The notes under the pieces are model-generated. The model was given only the letters and a program-made list of their open reading frames with translations, did no database searches and was not told where the DNA came from. From the NCBI GenBank assembly GCA_964625865.1, contig CAZVEV010000246.1, positions 1-9,444 on the forward strand: a stretch of 9,444 nt of DNA. Reading direction: 5' to 3'. A program made the position numbers and the translations under genes. This DNA is from CAZVEV01 sp964625865. Its GTDB lineage: Bacteria; Planctomycetota; Phycisphaerae; SM23-33. Below, one piece after another: positions 5,304 through 9,444 of this stretch. Within the stretch, counting starts at the first letter, position 1; every line of letters starts with the position of its first letter.

Positions 5304-8300
5304 ATGATTCAGAGAACACTGGCGTGCCTGCTGCATGTATCCCTCTTTTCGACGGCTGCGATTGCCGCCCCGTTGTTCACAGAGAACTTCAACGCTGAAA
5401 TCTCGGTGAAGGGGCGCCACCGCCAGGCGCAGACCGGCTTGCCCGTTAAGCATGGATACGACGCCATGGGGGGATGGACGCGGCTCGGGCCAGGAATGCC
5501 CGCACACTTCGTAGAGCGCTCCGCGGGGGATTGGGCACTGATGGTGGTGGCCAGGAAGGCAAATGAGAACATATTCACGCAGACCAAGGGATTCGCGGCC
5601 AATGACAAGGGGCATACCTACACCGTCGCTTTCGAAGCCGGGCCGGCGGTCTATCAGGGCCTCTCACAGACGACTGCCGCAAAGGACCAGATTGCCGTGG
5701 AACTGCTGCGGGCCGACGCAACGGTGTTGAAGAAACACCTGGTTACGCCCGGCAAGTGGGAGGGGAAGACGCTGTTTACGAGCCACACCTTCTCCTATGT
5801 CGGCGACGGTTCGGGCCTGCTGCGATTCCGTATTTCACCGGTCTACACGTCGGGCACGCGATTCTACGGCGCGATGGACAATTTGCAGGTGTTCAGGTCG
5901 AAAGCGGAAGCTGCAACTGTCGTCCGAAAGCGCGACGCAGACGCAAAACGGGCCAGGGAAGCCTTTCTTAAAGACAAGAGAAGACGACAGCGGCAGCTTG
6001 AACAGTCCACCCCGCTGGAAAAGGACTGGCTGTTTCAGGCGGGGAATAACCCGACGGCCACGCGCGTGCAGCAGGAGATCACCTGGACGCGCCAACTGGC
6101 CCAGCGGCTGGCCAAGGCGTCGGAGAAACTCGATCTAAGCGCGGAGTTGAAGCAACTGGGGCAACTGGAGAAGAAGCTCAAGGCCCAAACGAAGGGCGCA
6201 GCAGCGGTCGAGCTTTATCTGGCCGTCAGACGACTGAAGCGTGCGATCACCTTCAAGAACCCGGCCATTGATTTCTCGCAGATCCTGTTGGTTGACAACC
6301 CGTATCCGGGGGATCGGCATGAGTCGGGTCACCGTCATGGGTATCGGGCGGGCAACGGCAAGGGGCGGCTCCTGGTCCTGCAGGGGCTGACCCCTGACAG
6401 CCCCGTACGGTCGCTGGTTCCGGCGGCAAAGGCCGGCTTCCTCTGGCGGCCGGACCTGTCGTTCGACGCGAAGAAGATCGTGTTCTGCCTCATGCCGAGC
6501 GGCGAGAAGTCGTTTCACCTGTACCAAGTCAACACGGACGGTACGGAGTTCAAGCAACTGACCTTCGGCGACTACGACGACCTGGACCCCATCTTCCTTC
6601 CCGATGGCAAACTGATGTTCACCACGACCCGGGCCCACACCTACGTCCGCTGCGGCCCGACTCACCACGCTCCCGTACTCGCCCGGTGCGACGCGGACGG
6701 TAAGAACATCTACGTCATCTCCCGCAACAGCGAGCCGGACTACCTGCCGACCCTGCTGCCTGACGGCCGGGTCATCTACACACGCTGGGAGTACACCGAC
6801 AAGGAGCAGCAGCGCGTGCAGTCGCTCTGGACCGTGAATCCGGACGGGACGGGCGTGTATGCCTTCTGGGGGAATCAGAGCGTCTGGCCGGACATGCTCG
6901 TCGAGCCGCGCCCGATCCCCGGCAGCGATCGGATCATGTTCACCGGTGTCGGGCATCACAGGTGGTTTCAAGGTTCGATCGGCATCATCGACCCGGCCAA
7001 GGGCATGGACTATCCGCACGGCATCACCAAGGTGACTGCGGAAATCCGGTGGCCGGAGTCGGGCAACGGGCCCGCCGAGAAGGCGGAGACCGACACCTAC
7101 CGTCCGGGCCCGTACCCGGCCTACAAGACGCCGTATCCCATCAGCCCGGAGGACTTCCTGGTTTCGATCCTGCACCCGAAGACACGGAAGTTCAGCCTGT
7201 ACCTGATGGACCTGTCAGGCAACCGCGAGCTGATCTACACCGGTGAGCACAACGTCTGGCACGCCGTGCCGCTCAAACCCCGTCGCCGTCCCCCGGTCAT
7301 CCCCGACCAGGTGGCCTGGCCGCCCATCGGGCCCGACCAGCCGCCGCTTAAGGACGGGGTGATGTACAGCGCCAACGTCTTCGAGGGCGCGCCGCTGCTG
7401 CCGAAGGACAAGGTCAGATACCTGAGGGTGCTCCACATCGACGCCAAGACGTACACGCCCTGGAAGAAGACGTTCGGCCCGTCGGGCCCCTCGATCTCCA
7501 TCAGCCAGGCCGACGGGGTGAAGCGAATCCTGGGGACCACGCCTGTGGAGTCCGACGGCTCGGTCTGTTTCAAGGCCCCGTCGGGAAAGGCGCTGCATTT
7601 TCAGCTCCTGGACAAGGACTACCGCTGCCTCCAGACCATGCGTTCTTTCACCGGAGTGATGCCGGGCGAGACCCGCGGCTGCGTCGGCTGTCACGAGGGG
7701 CGGCGGTCGACACCGGCCGGCACCGAGGGCGGGGCGGCTTTGCGGCGCGGCCCGCTGCCCCTGACGCCGCCTCCCTGGGGCACTGAGGTCAGCATCGGTT
7801 ACCAGCGTTTCGTACAGCCCGTGCTGGACAGATACTGCGGCAAGTGCCACCAGGGCGAGGGCAAGGCCCGCAAGAAGCTGGACCTGACCTGGCGCAAAGC
7901 CACCACCGTGGCATCCCGCTCCAGGAAGACCGTGGATCACTTCAACGAACCGTACATCACGCTGATGGGCGGCGGCGCCACGTGGTTCCGGAAGGTTGAC
8001 AAGACGCTGACCAACACACACGGGCTGCCCGTTCCCATTTCAGGCTGTCTGCTCGTCGAGGGCTTCGGCATGCTGAATCCGGCGGCCCTGGCTACGCTCA
8101 AACCGATGACGCATCTCTCGTCGGCTAGTCTGCTGATCGACCGGGCCATGGACGTCAAACACATCAAGGCCAAAATGGACGCGAAAAGCCTTCGGCGCCT
8201 GATCGGATGGGTCGACGCCAACGGCCCCTATCTGGGCGAAGAAGAGATCCGCCGCATGCCGGACCCCACCCCTGAGACACGGTGGGCCCAGCCCGTCCCG

Positions 8301-9239
8301 GTGGTCAAGCCGCGGCTGAAGACCGCCCCTCGCATCAACCGCTTCAATATCCGCCAGGATGGCGACTCGAGTAAGATCCATTGGAGTGCTCCAGGTGAAC
8401 AGGCCGGTACACCGCCCGCCGGACACCCTTTCGTCATATGCGACATCCACAGAAAAGAGATCCTGAAAGTGGATGCTTCCGGTACGGTGACTTGGCGCTA
8501 CCCCGGCCCCCGCGTACACGACTTCTGGGTGCTGAAAAACGGCAATATTCTCTTTGCCGGACCGGTCACGGGGGTGGTGGAGGTGACCCCCGACAAGAAG
8601 GAGGCGTGGACTTACCGCGCACCGGCCGGGCAGCGCGTCTACGCCTGCCAGCCATTGCCAGGCGGCGATGTCATGGTGGGGATTGAGGGTAAGCCCTCGC
8701 GCATTATCGAAGTGGGACGTGACGGCCGGATCAAGAAGACGATCACCCTCCAGACCAAGGGGGCAATCCGGCTGAGCCGCAAGACCCATAGCGGCACCTA
8801 TCTCGTCGCCGAGCGTCATGGCTCATCCATCCACGAATACGACGGCGCGAGCACCCTGATCCGCAGGATCGCCTGCAAGGGGGCCGTCTTCATGGCGGCC
8901 CGCCTGAAGAATGGCAATACCCTTATCGGCACGGGCACGGGACATAGGCTGGTTGAGGTCGATCCCCATGACAAGGTGGTGTGGCAGGTCGGGGAGCACG
9001 ATCTGCCCGGCATCCCCATCCGCGATGCGGCCGGCTTTCAGAGGCTGCCGAACGGCAACACCATCCTCTGCAACTGGGGAGGTCACGGACACGTGGGCAA
9101 GCAGCCGCAGATTATCGAGATCACCCCGGCCAAAGAGGTGGTCTGGAAAGTACTCAGAAACACCGTGTTTGCCACCCCGCTTCACATTCAATTGCTCGAC
9201 GTCAAAGGCGATCCCGCCAAAGGCGAACTGTGTCGTTAA
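5304..9239 (+). CDS. Exported di-haem HZS-alpha-like protein with N-terminal beta-sandwich and C-terminal second propeller
   Basis: A 1311-residue exported protein. Residues 1-21 are a signal peptide (cleavage after STAAIA). About 22-198 looks like a jelly-roll or galactose-binding-like domain (LFTENFN at the start, SYVGDGSGLLRFRI and YGAMDNLQVF at the end). Residues 200-315 are charged and helical, probably coiled coil. The core from 318 to about 985 parallels the 1086-residue paralogue: NPAIDF; TolB-like blades with NTDGTEFKQLTFGD, LLPDGRVIYTRWEY and VNPDGTGVYAFWGN; then RILGTTPVESDGS and MPGETRGCVGCHE. Haem sites are CVGCH (793-797, bases 7680-7694) and CGKCH (845-849, bases 7836-7850), the second after QPVLDRY as in the paralogue. 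IGWVDANGPYLG (967-978) closes the core. Residues 1040-1300 form a second propeller with repeats of the type NGNILFAG...GVVEVTPDKKEAWTY at roughly 40-47 residue spacing (1079, 1120, 1163, 1203, 1250), like PQQ or arylsulfotransferase-type propellers. AAGGA 7 nt before the ATG and the signal peptide support this start. It should be periplasmic or surface-located and need cytochrome c maturation. The function is unknown; a redox or ligand-binding role is inferred. Confidence 0.88.
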   Translation: MIQRTLACLLHVSLFSTAAIAAPLFTENFNAEISVKGRHRQAQTGLPVKHGYDAMGGWTRLGPGMPAHFVERSAGDWALMVVARKANENIFTQTKGFAANDKGHTYTVAFEAGPAVYQGLSQTTAAKDQIAVELLRADATVLKKHLVTPGKWEGKTLFTSHTFSYVGDGSGLLRFRISPVYTSGTRFYGAMDNLQVFRSKAEAATVVRKRDADAKRAREAFLKDKRRRQRQLEQSTPLEKDWLFQAGNNPTATRVQQEITWTRQLAQRLAKASEKLDLSAELKQLGQLEKKLKAQTKGAAAVELYLAVRRLKRAITFKNPAIDFSQILLVDNPYPGDRHESGHRHGYRAGNGKGRLLVLQGLTPDSPVRSLVPAAKAGFLWRPDLSFDAKKIVFCLMPSGEKSFHLYQVNTDGTEFKQLTFGDYDDLDPIFLPDGKLMFTTTRAHTYVRCGPTHHAPVLARCDADGKNIYVISRNSEPDYLPTLLPDGRVIYTRWEYTDKEQQRVQSLWTVNPDGTGVYAFWGNQSVWPDMLVEPRPIPGSDRIMFTGVGHHRWFQGSIGIIDPAKGMDYPHGITKVTAEIRWPESGNGPAEKAETDTYRPGPYPAYKTPYPISPEDFLVSILHPKTRKFSLYLMDLSGNRELIYTGEHNVWHAVPLKPRRRPPVIPDQVAWPPIGPDQPPLKDGVMYSANVFEGAPLLPKDKVRYLRVLHIDAKTYTPWKKTFGPSGPSISISQADGVKRILGTTPVESDGSVCFKAPSGKALHFQLLDKDYRCLQTMRSFTGVMPGETRGCVGCHEGRRSTPAGTEGGAALRRGPLPLTPPPWGTEVSIGYQRFVQPVLDRYCGKCHQGEGKARKKLDLTWRKATTVASRSRKTVDHFNEPYITLMGGGATWFRKVDKTLTNTHGLPVPISGCLLVEGFGMLNPAALATLKPMTHLSSASLLIDRAMDVKHIKAKMDAKSLRRLIGWVDANGPYLGEEEIRRMPDPTPETRWAQPVPVVKPRLKTAPRINRFNIRQDGDSSKIHWSAPGEQAGTPPAGHPFVICDIHRKEILKVDASGTVTWRYPGPRVHDFWVLKNGNILFAGPVTGVVEVTPDKKEAWTYRAPAGQRVYACQPLPGGDVMVGIEGKPSRIIEVGRDGRIKKTITLQTKGAIRLSRKTHSGTYLVAERHGSSIHEYDGASTLIRRIACKGAVFMAARLKNGNTLIGTGTGHRLVEVDPHDKVVWQVGEHDLPGIPIRDAAGFQRLPNGNTILCNWGGHGHVGKQPQIIEITPAKEVVWKVLRNTVFATPLHIQLLDVKGDPAKGELCR

Positions 9240-9296
9240 AGAGAAGTGACGTTCCTCGTGTTCTGCCCGTTTCATCCCGAAATCTCCGGCGTATTG

Positions 9297-9337
9297 CTTG
9301 CCCTGAGCTTGCCGAACGGGTCGAACGGGTCGAACGG
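9297..9337. repeat. Dispersed-type short repeat with 9-bp tandem units
   Basis: The sequence from CTTGCCCTGAGCTTGCCGAA onward resembles the short intergenic repeats (CCCTGAGC-TTG-TCGAA type) that I know from many bacterial genomes. Its right part (9313-9337) is a tandem array of the 9-mer CGAACGGGT, about 2.8 copies. It lies 58 bp after the stop codon of the 1311-residue gene. Its copy number in the genome cannot be judged from one window. Confidence 0.5.
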
Positions 9338-9414
9338 CAGCGCCCATGGTACGCATTTTGCGAAGATTTTTCCGGCGATCTGGATTCATGTAACGCCCTG
9401 TGACAGCGCCAGTT

Positions 9415-9440
9415 CCCCCCCCCCCCCCCCGGGGGGGGGG
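9415..9440. other. C16-G10 homopolymer block, probable assembly artefact
   Basis: Sixteen C followed directly by ten G, four bases from the window end. A perfect C/G homopolymer junction is not expected in native sequence and is common where low-quality reads close a contig. The bases after about 9410 should not be trusted. The stretch 9338-9414 before it shows no gene or clear terminator. Confidence 0.6.
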
Positions 9441-9444
9441 AGCC

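Noticed and set aside
96..9239. Anammox hydrazine synthase locus
   Set aside because: Only the alpha-like core is present, no beta/gamma-type subunit or hydroxylamine-oxidoreductase-type gene is seen, and the expected haem-ligand Tyr is absent in both proteins.

Overview
The window looks like a piece of a GC-rich bacterial chromosome, most likely from the Planctomycetota or a close relative. I base this on the gene content: large secreted multi-domain proteins built on a beta-propeller plus di-haem core related to the alpha subunit of hydrazine synthase (HZS-alpha), one of them fused to a SUMF1 (FGE-like) domain. This is family knowledge, not a database result. The run of C followed by G at the right end looks like a contig edge, so the source may be a draft or metagenome assembly.

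Layout from left to right. (1) On the minus strand at the left edge, 1-57 holds the first 19 codons of a secreted protein or lipoprotein. It lies 38 bp downstream of (2), a 1086-residue minus-strand gene (3356 to 96): signal peptide, TolB-like propeller, two CxxCH haem sites, C-terminal SUMF1 domain. (3) A gap of about 400 bp (3357-3765) holds a 10-bp-stem inverted repeat, then an AT-rich patch with a tandem palindromic operator-like element overlapping a likely promoter. (4) 3766-5163 on the plus strand encodes an AAA-type ATPase with a DUF4143/PD-(D/E)xK-like C-terminus. (5) 5304-9239 on the plus strand encodes a 1311-residue paralogue of (2): the same propeller/di-haem core, but with an extra N-terminal beta-sandwich and helical region, and a second beta-propeller at the C-terminus in place of SUMF1. 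(6) The right end holds a short dispersed-type repeat and the C/G homopolymer block.

Genes 2 and 5 are transcribed away from each other with the ATPase between them. Both products should be exported and should carry two covalently bound haems, so they are probably periplasmic or surface redox or binding proteins. Neither can be called a hydrazine synthase: no beta/gamma-type subunit gene is visible, and the tyrosine I recall as the haem ligand in true HZS-alpha is not at the expected place. The ATPase is probably an unrelated accessory gene with its own repressed promoter. The most interesting features are the module swapping around a shared HZS-alpha-like core and the tandem operator in front of the ATPase.
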